Shown here: positions 34,508 through 43,283 of the stretch, in pieces
Layout of the letters: each line of letters opens with the position of its first letter
How positions within the stretch are numbered: position 1 is the stretch's first letter
From: Hyphomicrobiales bacterium
GTDB taxonomy: Bacteria > Pseudomonadota > Alphaproteobacteria > Rhizobiales > Rhizobiaceae
Length of the DNA stretch: 64,000 nt
Direction: 5' to 3'
Assembly: GCA_900466475.1 (NCBI GenBank)
Contig: UBMI01000004.1
Span: forward strand, 182,539-246,538
Translations under genes and position numbers: made by a program
The notes under the pieces: model-generated
What the model was told of the DNA's origin: nothing
The model's input: the letters and a program-made list of their open reading frames with translations, nothing else
Databases searched by the model: none

Positions 34508-35455
34508 TCACGCCGCCCGGGGCAGGCACGCTTCGCAGATCGCCGCAACATGGCGGTGGTCGGTGCCGCAGCAGCCGCCGAGCACGTGTACCTGCGGCAT
34601 GCGGCGAAGGAGCTCGCGGTAGCGTTGGCCGAGATCGGCAGGGTCGCCGGCATCCAGCACCTCACTGTTGTCGAGCTGTTCATGGCTCATGGTCGAAGCG
34701 TTGGCGCGGATGCCGGAAATGCGCTTTACCCAGCCGCTGCCATGATCGAGCGCCGCCTCGAAATGCGTCGGGTGGGCGCAGTTGATCATGTAGTAGGCCG
34801 GCGATCCGCCGGTGGCCGCATCCGTCGTCTCGATCGCATCCTGAAGGCTGCGGCCGGTCACCAGCCTGCCATCCGTCTCCAGCGTGAAGGAGATGGCACA
34901 GGGCATGCCGAGCGTGCTGGCTGCCCGCGCAATACCGATCGCCTCGTCGATATTGGTCAGCGTGAAGGCGGCGACCATATCGGCCTCGGTGCCGGCGAAG
35001 GTCTCGATCTGGAAGGCGTGATAGTCCTCCGCTTCGTCGGCGCTCATCACGCCCGCCTTGTAGCCGTCGCCGCGCGGGCCTATGGCGCCGCTGACGACGA
35101 TTGGCTGCTCCGGTCGCTCATAGTCGTGGCGCAAGCCCACGAGCAGTTCGACGGCTTGCTCGTTTGCCGTTTGCAGCGCTTCGGTCGTATAGTTGAGCTT
35201 CTGACCCCAGTCGGGATTGGCACGCCATGTGGCGGTGTCGAGCACGAAACCTGTGCCGTGTCGCCGGGCGATATCCAGGTAGCGGCGATAGTAGTTCTTC
35301 GTGCGCTCCCGCCCGTCTTCGGATGCCAGCAATACGAAGGAGGCGAAATGCGGAAGATCGATGCCTTCTTGAAAGATCATCGTGGTTTCCATGCCGCCAT
35401 CGCTAATGAAGGCGCCGCCTTTAAGCTGCGGCAACCCATGCCTGTACTTTGCCAT
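34508..35455 (-). CDS. Homocysteine S-methyltransferase family protein
   Basis: A 315-residue zinc enzyme of the MmuM/BHMT type. It shows GGAFISDGGMETTMIFQEGI at the start, the first zinc Cys in YMINCAHP, and the C-terminal pair in VLGGCCGTDHRHV. It should transfer methyl from S-methylmethionine or a betaine to homocysteine. The ATG at 35455 follows GGAGAGG. The divergent TetR gene may control it. Confidence 0.92.
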   Translation of the reverse strand: MAKYRHGLPQLKGGAFISDGGMETTMIFQEGIDLPHFASFVLLASEDGRERTKNYYRRYLDIARRHGTGFVLDTATWRANPDWGQKLNYTTEALQTANEQAVELLVGLRHDYERPEQPIVVSGAIGPRGDGYKAGVMSADEAEDYHAFQIETFAGTEADMVAAFTLTNIDEAIGIARAASTLGMPCAISFTLETDGRLVTGRSLQDAIETTDAATGGSPAYYMINCAHPTHFEAALDHGSGWVKRISGIRANASTMSHEQLDNSEVLDAGDPADLGQRYRELLRRMPQVHVLGGCCGTDHRHVAAICEACLPRAA

Positions 35456-35648
35456 CGTGAAACCTCTCCAGTCGAGGCGCCTGAAATGACTGCCATCGAT
35501 GGTCATGTTCTGCCGCTTATTCTGGTGTCAAACTAGGCGACTTGCGGTATACTATCACAGGTTTCGAATTTTGCGGATTGAAATCAATCCCTTGCATGGG
35601 CCGGTGCTGCCAGGGGCGCAGGCGGGCTCGATCTAGCTGTCCAGAAAA

Positions 35649-35665
35649 CTGTACCGTGGGTACAG
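35649..35665. promoter_or_regulatory. Palindrome before the TetR gene
   Basis: Perfect inverted repeat CTGTACC-GTG-GGTACAG, 9 bp before the tetR ATG and covering the start of its ribosome site; a likely autorepression operator. Confidence 0.65.
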
Positions 35666-35674
35666 GAGGGGAAC

Positions 35675-36355
35675 ATGCGAAAGGGCGAAGAAACGCGGAA
35701 TCGCATCCTTGATGTGGCGGAAGCAGCGGTCTTGCAGAAGGGGTTCGGCGGCACGTCCATCGAGGAATTGATCGTCGAAACCGGCATTACCAAGAGCGGC
35801 TTCTTTTACCACTTCAAGGACAAGAACGAGCTCGCGAAAGCGCTGCTCAACCGCTACATCGAAAACGACGAACGCATCTATGACGAGATCTTCAGCCGTG
35901 CGCGCGATCTGATGGATGACCCACTGCAATCCTTTCTGCTGGGCCTGAAGCTGCTCTCCGAACTGGTGGCCGACCTGCCGAACGGTCATCCGGGCTGCCT
36001 CGTGGCGACCGTCTGCTATTACGAGCGGCTCTTCGATCGTGAGATCCAGGAGACCAACCGCAATGCCGTACTTGCCTGGCGCCGCCGCTTCGGTCGCATG
36101 TTCCGCGAGATCATGGAAGTCTATTCGCCACGCGAGCCCGTCGATGTCGACCAGCTCGCCGATATGGTTTCTTCGGTGCTGGAAGGCGGCATTGTTCTCT
36201 CAAAGACGCTGAAGGAGCCGAATACGCTCGCCGAACAGGTGCTGATGCTGCGCATCTTCGTGAGGATGCTCTTCCTGCCCGCCATCGAGTCGCCGCTCGT
36301 TGCCGTCAGACATGAACATATCTATGGCACGGTGAGGAGTGGCGACCAGCTTTAG
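35675..36355 (+). CDS. TetR-family repressor
   Basis: A 226-residue regulator with the HTH GFGGTSIEELIVETGITKSGFFYHFKDKNELA (split here across helices 2-4) and a helical ligand domain containing HPGCLVATVCYYERLFD. GGAGGGG precedes the ATG. The palindrome at 35649-35665 is its likely site. The stop overlaps the converging DUF1697 stop by 4 bp. The target may be itself and the methyltransferase at 34508-35455. Confidence 0.92.
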   Translation: MRKGEETRNRILDVAEAAVLQKGFGGTSIEELIVETGITKSGFFYHFKDKNELAKALLNRYIENDERIYDEIFSRARDLMDDPLQSFLLGLKLLSELVADLPNGHPGCLVATVCYYERLFDREIQETNRNAVLAWRRRFGRMFREIMEVYSPREPVDVDQLADMVSSVLEGGIVLSKTLKEPNTLAEQVLMLRIFVRMLFLPAIESPLVAVRHEHIYGTVRSGDQL

Positions 36356-36879
36356 GCTTTGCCATCTTCCAGCTCAGCCGCCAGGCCGGCAAGCTTGCGT
36401 ACGGTGTTGAGGTTGCGGGACGTGCCCGCCTTCAGTGCCGGAAGCTTCAGCTTCGATCGGCCGGAGCCGATGGGATAGTGCACATAGATTTCGCGCCCGG
36501 CGAGCTTTGCTTCCTCGCCGTCGGGCGCCACCATCTTTTCCAGCGCATCCTTGGGTGCTGCCTCGGGCAGGAAATAGACCAGCAGAAAATTCGGCTTGGC
36601 CTCGGGGAAGGGCGCGTGGGCGATGATGCCGTCAAGCTCCTTGCGGCTGCGCACCATCACGCCCGGCCGCTTGCCCATCTTCTTTCCCAGCGCCTCGTCG
36701 AGCTTCGCCTCCACCGCCTTTTCGGCCCCATCCGAACGGAACAGGACGTTGCCGCTCTGGATGTAGGTCTTCACGTCGGTGAAGCCGAGCTGCTCGCAGA
36801 TCGACTTCAGCTCGGCCATCGGCAGGGAGCCCGTGCCGCCGACATTCACGGCTCTCAGCAGCGCGATATAGACGGCCAT
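36352..36879 (-). CDS. DUF1697-family protein
   Basis: A 175-residue protein of a conserved family without known function. It starts MAVYIALLRAVNVGGTGSLP and has the conserved TDVKTYIQSGNVLFRSD and IYVHYPIGSGRSKLKLPAL. The ATG at 36879 lies behind GGGAGG. No functional neighbour. Confidence 0.9.
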   Translation of the reverse strand: MAVYIALLRAVNVGGTGSLPMAELKSICEQLGFTDVKTYIQSGNVLFRSDGAEKAVEAKLDEALGKKMGKRPGVMVRSRKELDGIIAHAPFPEAKPNFLLVYFLPEAAPKDALEKMVAPDGEEAKLAGREIYVHYPIGSGRSKLKLPALKAGTSRNLNTVRKLAGLAAELEDGKA

Positions 36880-36931
36880 TTCTCCCTCCCTTGAGCGAGT
36901 GGCGCACCAGGGCACGCCACATCCGCGCGCC

Positions 36932-39040
36932 TTACATCTTGCCCGCTACCTTGATCGCAAATGCGTATTCGAATGCGATCTCTTCAAGCCGCTGGAAGCG
37001 GCCCGAAGCCCCGCCATGGCCGGCGTCCATGTTGGTCTTGAGCAGGATGGGTGCGGCACCCGTCGTCTTGTCGCGCAGCTTTGCGACCCATTTCGCCGGC
37101 TCCCAATAGGTGACGCGCGGGTCCGTCAGGCCACCGAGCGCCAGGATCGGCGGATAGGATTTCGCGCCGACATTGTCATAGGGCGAATAGGCGGCGATCT
37201 GCTCGTATTCTTCGCGGCTCTCGATCGGGTTGCCCCATTCCGGCCATTCCGGCGGAGTGAGCGGCAGCGTGTCGTCGAGCATGGTGTTCAGGACGTCGAC
37301 GAAAGGAACGGCGGCGATGAGACCCGCGAATTTCTCCGGCGCCATGTTGGCGACCGCACCCATCAGCATGCCGCCGGCAGACCCGCCCTCGGCGATGATG
37401 TTTGCGTAGGACGTGAACTTCTCCTGATTCAGATAGTCAGCGGCAGCGATGAAGTCCTTGAACGTATTGGTCTTCTTGTCCATCTTGCCGTCTTCGTACC
37501 AGGCAAAGCCCTTGTCCTTGCCGCCGCGAATATGGGCGATGGCATAGACGAAGCCACGATCGGCGAGCGACAGGCAATTGGTGTTGAAGCCGGCTGGAAT
37601 GGTAATGCCATAGGCACCGTAGCCATAGAGCAGGCAGGGAGCGGAGCCGTCGAGCGGCGTATCCTTGCGATAGAGCAGGGTCACCGGTACCTTTTCGCCA
37701 TCCCATGCCGGAGCAAAGACGCGGCGGGTGACATAGTCGTCAGGGTTATGGCCCGATGGCACTTCCTGCGTCTTCAAGAGCGTGCGCTCGCGGGTGACCA
37801 TGTTGTAGTCGTAGAGCTGCGAGGGCGTCGTCATCGAGGAATAGGAGAAGCGGATGACGTCTGTGTCATATTCGGCGGCACCCGAAAGGCCGAGCGAATA
37901 GGCTTCCTCGTCGAAGGCGATTGCATGTTCTTCGCCGCTCTGACGGTCGCGGATCATGATCTGCGGCAGGCCGTCCTTGCGCTCGAGCCACAGGAGATGG
38001 CGGGCATAGGCCATGTGGCTGATGATCAGCGTGCCTGGCTTGTGCGGCACGATCTCGCGCCAGTTTTCCTTGCCCGGCTTGTCAACGGGCGTTTCCATGA
38101 TCTTGAAATCCTTGGCGCCGCCGTCATTGGTGAGGATGTAGAAAACGTCGCCGCCTTCGGTCAGCGAATATTCGATGCCTTCTTCACGCACCGCTACCAG
38201 CTTCGGCTCGGCGTTCAGGTCCTTCGTCGACAAGAGGCGATATTCGCTCGTCTCGTGGTCATGGATGTCGATGTAAATGAAGTCGTCGAGCAGCGAGCCG
38301 CCGACGCCCATGAAGAAGCCGGCATCCGCCTCCTCGTAAACCAACCGGTCTTCGCTCTGCGGCGTGCCGAGGACGTGGTGGAAAACCTTCGAGGGGCGGT
38401 GGTTCTCGTCGAGCGCCGAATAGAAGAAACTCTTCCCGTCGGGCGCCCAGACCCCGCCGCCACCGGTATTCTCGATCACGTCGGACAGGTCTTCGAGGCT
38501 TGAAAGATCGCGAACCCTGAGCGTGAAGAATTCCGAGCCTTTGTCGTCATAGCCCCAGATGCCGCGGCTGTGGTCCGTGCAATGATCGAGGCCGGCGAGT
38601 CGGAAATAGGCCTTGCCGGCGGCTTCCTTGTCGCCGTCGAGAAGGATTGTGCGGATCGTCTCGTCCTTCACATTGCCATCGCGCGGGATGCGGAAATAGC
38701 GTGGCTGCTCGCCGCCGGTGACAAACGACGTGCCGTAGGCATGAGGGCCGTCCTTCATCGGGACCGAGCTGTCGTCTTCCTTGATGCGGCCGCGCATTTC
38801 GGCAAACAGCACCTTCTGCAAGGCCTTGGTGTCTTCCATGGCCGCGTTCATGTAGCCATTTTCTGCCTCCAGATGGGCGCGGATATCCGCGTCGAGGATG
38901 GAGGGATCCTTGAACATGGCCTGCCAGTTGTCTGCCCGCAGCCAGGCATAGTCGTCAGTGCGCGTGATGCCGTGCCGCGTATCGGAGACGGGTCTTTTTT
39001 CAGCGGCGGGCGGGGCGGGCAGGTTCTTGAAAGCGGTCAA
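36932..39040 (-). CDS. S9-family oligopeptidase (oligopeptidase B-like)
   Basis: A prolyl-oligopeptidase-family enzyme of about 702 residues. An N-terminal propeller (HGITRTDDYAWLRADNW and following repeats) precedes the alpha/beta hydrolase domain, with nucleophile elbow IIAEGGSAGGMLMGA, the Asp in GGLTDPRVTYWEP and the His in MDAGHGGASGRF. It cuts peptides after basic residues in the cytoplasm or periplasm; no signal peptide is seen. I prefer the TTG at 39040 because ACGGAG precedes it and family similarity begins there. An ATG at 39097 gives a longer form with an unconvincing N-terminus. Confidence 0.88.
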   Translation of the reverse strand: MTAFKNLPAPPAAEKRPVSDTRHGITRTDDYAWLRADNWQAMFKDPSILDADIRAHLEAENGYMNAAMEDTKALQKVLFAEMRGRIKEDDSSVPMKDGPHAYGTSFVTGGEQPRYFRIPRDGNVKDETIRTILLDGDKEAAGKAYFRLAGLDHCTDHSRGIWGYDDKGSEFFTLRVRDLSSLEDLSDVIENTGGGGVWAPDGKSFFYSALDENHRPSKVFHHVLGTPQSEDRLVYEEADAGFFMGVGGSLLDDFIYIDIHDHETSEYRLLSTKDLNAEPKLVAVREEGIEYSLTEGGDVFYILTNDGGAKDFKIMETPVDKPGKENWREIVPHKPGTLIISHMAYARHLLWLERKDGLPQIMIRDRQSGEEHAIAFDEEAYSLGLSGAAEYDTDVIRFSYSSMTTPSQLYDYNMVTRERTLLKTQEVPSGHNPDDYVTRRVFAPAWDGEKVPVTLLYRKDTPLDGSAPCLLYGYGAYGITIPAGFNTNCLSLADRGFVYAIAHIRGGKDKGFAWYEDGKMDKKTNTFKDFIAAADYLNQEKFTSYANIIAEGGSAGGMLMGAVANMAPEKFAGLIAAVPFVDVLNTMLDDTLPLTPPEWPEWGNPIESREEYEQIAAYSPYDNVGAKSYPPILALGGLTDPRVTYWEPAKWVAKLRDKTTGAAPILLKTNMDAGHGGASGRFQRLEEIAFEYAFAIKVAGKM

Positions 39041-39273
39041 GGAAAGCTCCGTAAAGGGCGGTATCGGTGGGCAAGAGATAGAGGTGCGGCGGGTCATGAT
39101 CAAGCGTCGGCCGGTGAACCTTATTGAGACAAAATGGCCGGCTCGTTGCCTTGATGTCACCACATTGTTTAAGAATGTCCGCTAGCGCTGCGCGAAAATT
39201 GCACCCGCGTCAGGCCTCCGGCAAGCTTCCGGCGGCATTATGATGAATACATAACAGTAAAGGTTTCTCCGTA

Positions 39274-39666
39274 ATGCCGAAACGTCTGGTCCTGTTTATG
39301 TCGCTTGCAGCCCTTGCAGCCTCGTCCGCCCTTGCTGTCGATCCCGCCATCAAGAAGCAGCTCGAAAAGCTGGATCCGGCCACCCGCCTCGAGCAGAGCT
39401 GCGATACCGAAGCTATGAGCCGCATCAACCAGGACGGCACCGGCTTCCGGCCGGACAAGGTCATCGCGTACACATTCAAGGACCCGATCCCAAGCGATGA
39501 CCGACTTGAGGCCCCCGGCGCCGTCTTCCGCAGCAAGGGCGATTGGTATCACCTTTCCTACACCTGCATTACTGGCCCGCAGCACATCAATGTGCGTAAC
39601 CTGCAGTACAAGATCGGTGACAAGGTGCCGAAGGATAAGTGGACAAAATACTATCTTTACGATTGA
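39274..39666 (+). CDS. DUF930-domain exported protein
   Basis: 130 residues with a signal peptide (about 1-21, LAALAASSALAVD). The rest matches the DUF930 pattern: LDPATRLEQSCDTEAMSRIN, then GFRPDKVIAYTF, GAVFRSKGDWYHLSYTC. The two Cys residues probably form a periplasmic disulfide. Function unknown; the family is typical of Rhizobiaceae. Confidence 0.88.
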   Translation: MPKRLVLFMSLAALAASSALAVDPAIKKQLEKLDPATRLEQSCDTEAMSRINQDGTGFRPDKVIAYTFKDPIPSDDRLEAPGAVFRSKGDWYHLSYTCITGPQHINVRNLQYKIGDKVPKDKWTKYYLYD

Positions 39667-39692
39667 GTCCTCGGCCTCTTCCCGGCGCTCTC

Positions 39693-39719
39693 GCATTCCG
39701 GTGACGGGCACAGGAATGC
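39693..39719. repeat. Hairpin GCATTCCGGTG...CACAGGAATGC
   Basis: 11-bp arms with 10 matches and a 5-bp centre, 27 bp after the DUF930 stop. The core resembles the arms of the repeat element at 62854-62991 (GGATTCCTGTGACAAGCACAGGAATG), so it is probably a related short copy. It may also serve as a transcription-end hairpin. Confidence 0.55.
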
Positions 39720-39827
39720 GGGCAGATTGAGACATGAACCGCTCGCGCCGGGCGGCATCAGGCCACATGGCCCGCTTCGTTTCTTTGTTTTAATATTGCC
39801 TGAAACATCAACTGAATCTGATTATTC

Positions 39828-40610
39828 ATGAAACGCTTTCTTCTTGGTTCTGCGCTGCTCCTGGCTGCCCCGTCGGCATTTGCCGCCGAAATACTTGCTC
39901 CTGCCATGTCAGCCCATACGCCAGCGGCAGCCGGTCCGAAGCTCGTTGAGCCGCATCTGCACGTCGCCCGCTCCAACGTATCAGGCCGCGCGCGTATCGC
40001 GCTCACCTTCGATGCCTGCATGGGCGAGGCTGATGAGCGCATCCTGTCGACGCTCGTCAGCGAGCGTATCCCGGCGACGATCTTCGTCACCGCCCGCTGG
40101 CTGAAACGCAATCCGAAGGCGGTTGCCGTCTTTCTGCAGAATCCCGACCTTTTCGAGCTGGAGAATCACGGCGAGAAGCATATCCCGGCAATCGACAAGC
40201 CGGTGCTGGTCTATGGCATCGCATCCGCCGGATCGCCCGATGCCGTCAGGCAGGAGGTGGAGGGCGGTGCTGCCGCCATGGTCGCATCAGGCATTCCGGC
40301 ACCTCACTGGTTCCGGGGCTCGACTGCCAAATACGATCTCTCGGCTATCGGCCAGATCCGCGCCATGGGATACCGCATCGCCGGCTATTCCGTGAATGGC
40401 GACGGCGGCTCGCTGCTGGGTGCGGCGGTCACCGAAAAGCGCATTTCCTCGGCCAAGGATGGCGATGTCGTCATCTCCCACATCAACCAGCCGACCCATG
40501 CGGCCGGTGAGGGCGTCGCCAAGGCGCTCGTCGATCTCAAGGCAAAAGGCACGGAGTTCGTCCGGCTGCAGGATGTTGCTGATACGGGCGACGACAAGAC
40601 GACGGAGTAG
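39828..40610 (+). CDS. Polysaccharide deacetylase-family protein
   Basis: A 260-residue exported protein with a signal peptide of about 19 residues. It has a NodB-homology fold: motif 1 reads LTFDACMGEADE, motif 2 is ELENHGEKHIP, motif 3 is PHWFRGSTAKYD and motif 4 DVVISHINQPTH. In motif 1 the usual second, metal-binding Asp (TFDD) is replaced by Ala. It would act on cell-wall or surface glycans if active. No clear ribosome site precedes the ATG. A palindromic repeat starts at its stop codon. Confidence 0.88.
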   Translation: MKRFLLGSALLLAAPSAFAAEILAPAMSAHTPAAAGPKLVEPHLHVARSNVSGRARIALTFDACMGEADERILSTLVSERIPATIFVTARWLKRNPKAVAVFLQNPDLFELENHGEKHIPAIDKPVLVYGIASAGSPDAVRQEVEGGAAAMVASGIPAPHWFRGSTAKYDLSAIGQIRAMGYRIAGYSVNGDGGSLLGAAVTEKRISSAKDGDVVISHINQPTHAAGEGVAKALVDLKAKGTEFVRLQDVADTGDDKTTE

Positions 40611-40708
40611 AGCAATTCCGGCAAAAGTGTGCAGCGGAATGCGTCCGGAATTGCGTAAAAGCAAAGAGATAGAGAACTTTCCTGATTCGAAATAAACGGA
40701 AATGCTCT
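40609..40708. repeat. Rhizobial palindromic intergenic repeat
   Basis: A 100-bp element with terminal arms AGAGCAATTCCG / CGGAAATGCTCT (11 of 12 complementary) and an internal arm TCCGGAATTGC at 40644-40654 that also pairs with the left end. The interior AAAAGTGTG...GCGTAAAAGCAAAGAGATAGAG is of a kind I know as scattered through Rhizobium intergenic regions. It lies between converging genes. Confidence 0.7.
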
Positions 40709-40718
40709 GGGACGGGGC

Positions 40719-42011
40719 TTATCTCAGTTCCTCGCCGGTCCGCGTCCAATCCGCCGCGAAACTCCGCATGGTCGGTGCATCCCTGTCGAGGGCGAAATCC
40801 TCGAACCAGTCGCGATGCATGCCTGCGAGCATTGCGCCGATCATCTGGCCGGCGAGGTAGGAGAAGGTGATGCCGTTGCCGCCGTAGCCGTAGGCGGCAT
40901 AGACGCCGGCCATGCCGGGCACGGGGCCTATCAGCGGCAGGCCGTCTGCCGTCTCACCGAAGGTGCCGCACCAGGCATGCTCCACCCGTGTATCCGCCTT
41001 CGGCCATAGCCGCTTCAGCTTTTCCCGGATCGCCATGACCTTTCCCGGCAGCTTGCGGTCGCGCTCTTCGGGGTCGGTCGTGTCGTCGTCCTCGCCGCCC
41101 GCAATAATACGGTTGTCGTCAGTGGTGCGCACGTAAAGATAGGGATGGCTGTCTTCCCAGAGCAGCATGCCATCCCGCCAGAGATCGTCAGGCTTCTGTG
41201 GAACGGTGGCGAGCGCCCAGCTGGAACTGGCGCGATGCAGCTTCGGCATGTCCAGGCCGGGCATGGAATAGCCGGTCGCCAGCACCACATGCTGCGCCTC
41301 GATCACATGGGCGCCGTTCGTCTCGGCCGTGACGCGTCCGCCTTCGCTGTGAAGCCCAGTCACCGAGGCGTTGATCAGCCGCGCACCGCGCGAAAAGGCA
41401 ATCTGCAGCAAAGACCAGGTGAGCAGCAGCGGGTCGGCCTCCGCTGACCCCGGTGAGAGGATCGCTGCATCGCGGTCGAATTCGTATTGGGTGAGGAGAT
41501 CGGGATGTTCGAGATAGTGGCCCGGCAGTCCCGCCCGGCGGCGAAGCTGCCGTTCGTCCATCAGTTCGCGCGCACCCTCGTGGTTGTTGGCGAGATAGAG
41601 TGTATTGCGGGGCTGGAAACCGCAGGTAATGCCATGGGCGGCAATCAGCTTGGCAAGCCCCGCGACACAGGCAGCGCTGCGTCGATAGATGCCGGCCGCC
41701 CGTTCGAAGCCATAAAAGGTCTCCAACTCACCGAGCGTGCGGTCGATCTCCCATTGCAGCATCGCCGTGCTTGCCGCGGTGCTGCCGAGCCCGGGCTGTT
41801 CGCGGTCGATGACGACCACCGAGAAGCCGCGCGCCGTCAGATGTTCGGCGGCAAGCGCGCCGGTGATGCCGCCGCCGATAATGGCGATATCGGTCTTGAA
41901 GCTCTGCTCCAGCGGCTGATAGACCGGTTGCACGCCGTTCCTGCCCCAGAGCGAGCAGCCGCCCACGAGCTCGTCGTGGCTGGCTTCGTTGAGATGCAGG
42001 TCGGATGCCAT
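40719..42011 (-). CDS. FAD-dependent DAO-family oxidoreductase
   Basis: A 430-residue flavoprotein. FAD motif DIAIIGGGITGALAAEHL near residue 40, then GLGSTAASTAMLQWEID, the substrate-domain arm and the C-terminal TADGLPLIGPVPG with GYGGNGITFSYLAG. The pattern matches glycine/D-amino-acid or gamma-glutamylputrescine oxidase-like enzymes. GGAGAAAAG precedes the ATG. The AI-2E family permease gene lies 23 bp upstream on the same strand. Confidence 0.88.
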   Translation of the reverse strand: MASDLHLNEASHDELVGGCSLWGRNGVQPVYQPLEQSFKTDIAIIGGGITGALAAEHLTARGFSVVVIDREQPGLGSTAASTAMLQWEIDRTLGELETFYGFERAAGIYRRSAACVAGLAKLIAAHGITCGFQPRNTLYLANNHEGARELMDERQLRRRAGLPGHYLEHPDLLTQYEFDRDAAILSPGSAEADPLLLTWSLLQIAFSRGARLINASVTGLHSEGGRVTAETNGAHVIEAQHVVLATGYSMPGLDMPKLHRASSSWALATVPQKPDDLWRDGMLLWEDSHPYLYVRTTDDNRIIAGGEDDDTTDPEERDRKLPGKVMAIREKLKRLWPKADTRVEHAWCGTFGETADGLPLIGPVPGMAGVYAAYGYGGNGITFSYLAGQMIGAMLAGMHRDWFEDFALDRDAPTMRSFAADWTRTGEELR

Positions 42012-42034
42012 AGGCTTTTCTCCGGGCGCTCTCG

Positions 42035-43201
42035 TTACTTCGGCAGTTGCGGCTGTGGTTTTTCCTCGATCAGCAGTTCGTCGATGATGGTCATGACGAC
42101 GAGCGACAGCGGCAGGGCCAGCATGGCGCCGACCGCCCCCCACATCCACGTCCAGAAGATGATCGCCAGGAAGACGACGAAGGGGTTGATCTCCAGCCGC
42201 CGCCCCATGACCGCGGGGAAGATAAGGTTCTCCATGACGAGGTGTACGGTGAAGAATGCCGCCGCCGGAATGAGGCCGATGACGATGCCGTCATGGGACA
42301 TGACGCCTGCGATGGCCACGGCAAAGGTCATCATCGTGATGCCAAGATAGGGAATGAAGCTCGAGATGAAGGCGAAGAAGCCCCAGAGAACGGGCGTCGG
42401 CAGACCGCCGGCATAGGCGATGATGGTCATGACGACACCAAGCGCGACATAGATCAGCGAGGCTGTGGCGAAGTAAAAGCCGAGCGCCTGTTCCACCGCA
42501 TTGATGACGCGGATTGCCGCGAGCCTCCGCGCACGCTCGCGGAAGGTCATGATGATCGTCTTGCGCAGGCTGACACGGCTGGCAAGAAAGAGTAGCAGGG
42601 CAGCAAAGAAGATCAGCCCCTGTACCAGCGCCGGCGTCAGGTTCGTCGTCACCACGTGCAGGACGTTGCCGGTATTCGCAAGCAGGGATTCGATGGACAT
42701 TGGCCCGCTCTGGAAAGTCGCGGGCGTGATGTGCAGCCACTCGATCCGTTCCAGATAAGGCATGATGCGCTGTGTGGTGCGATCGATGAAATCAGGCGCG
42801 TCATTGGCAAGCATCGTCAGTGGTCCGGCAAGCGAATTGACGAGCAAAAAGATGACAAGCGCGACGCCGCTGGAAAGCAACACGGCATTGGCAAGCCGCG
42901 GCACGCCCATCTTTGAAAGTTTCTCGGCTGCCATCCCGAGGATCATGCCGACGACCACGGCGAGCGTGATCGGGATCAGGATCAGCGACATTTGATAGAC
43001 GGCGGCAAGCCCGAGGATGCCGAAGATGCCGATGATGGCCCAGGCCATGCTGACATCGAGCCCGTCCTTCTCGACGCGCCGCACCGGTGCCGGTGGCAGC
43101 CCCTCGGCTGCTTCCTGCAGCGTTCGCGCCCATGCGCTGGTATGGCGTTCGCCAAGACGGATCTTGCTTGCCTGTTTCCGGATGCCGTTGGCGATACCCA
43201 T
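42035..43201 (-). CDS. AI-2E/PerM-family membrane transporter
   Basis: A 388-residue protein with a cytoplasmic N-terminus of about 60 residues and about eight helices. It contains the family segments FFAFISSFIPYLGITMMTF and HLVMENLIFPAVMGRRLEINPF. Relatives export small molecules or act as Na/H antiporters; the function here is not evident. The ATG at 43201 is my choice; a TTG at 43237 would extend it by 12 residues. Probably co-transcribed with the DAO-type oxidase. Confidence 0.88.
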   Translation of the reverse strand: MGIANGIRKQASKIRLGERHTSAWARTLQEAAEGLPPAPVRRVEKDGLDVSMAWAIIGIFGILGLAAVYQMSLILIPITLAVVVGMILGMAAEKLSKMGVPRLANAVLLSSGVALVIFLLVNSLAGPLTMLANDAPDFIDRTTQRIMPYLERIEWLHITPATFQSGPMSIESLLANTGNVLHVVTTNLTPALVQGLIFFAALLLFLASRVSLRKTIIMTFRERARRLAAIRVINAVEQALGFYFATASLIYVALGVVMTIIAYAGGLPTPVLWGFFAFISSFIPYLGITMMTFAVAIAGVMSHDGIVIGLIPAAAFFTVHLVMENLIFPAVMGRRLEINPFVVFLAIIFWTWMWGAVGAMLALPLSLVVMTIIDELLIEEKPQPQLPK

Positions 43202-43283
43202 GTGCGATAAGTCCCCGAAGCCCGATTGCTTCGCCAATCAACGCACAGGGGTTGCCACAGGTTCCCCTCTGGTATCGAGCCAT

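Noticed and set aside
36899..38503. 534-codon plus-strand frame
   Set aside because: Antisense shadow of the S9 oligopeptidase gene, which has complete active-site motifs.
39828..40610. Reading the deacetylase as nodulation gene nodB
   Set aside because: No nod neighbours, has a signal peptide and altered motif 1; better treated as a general polysaccharide deacetylase-family protein.
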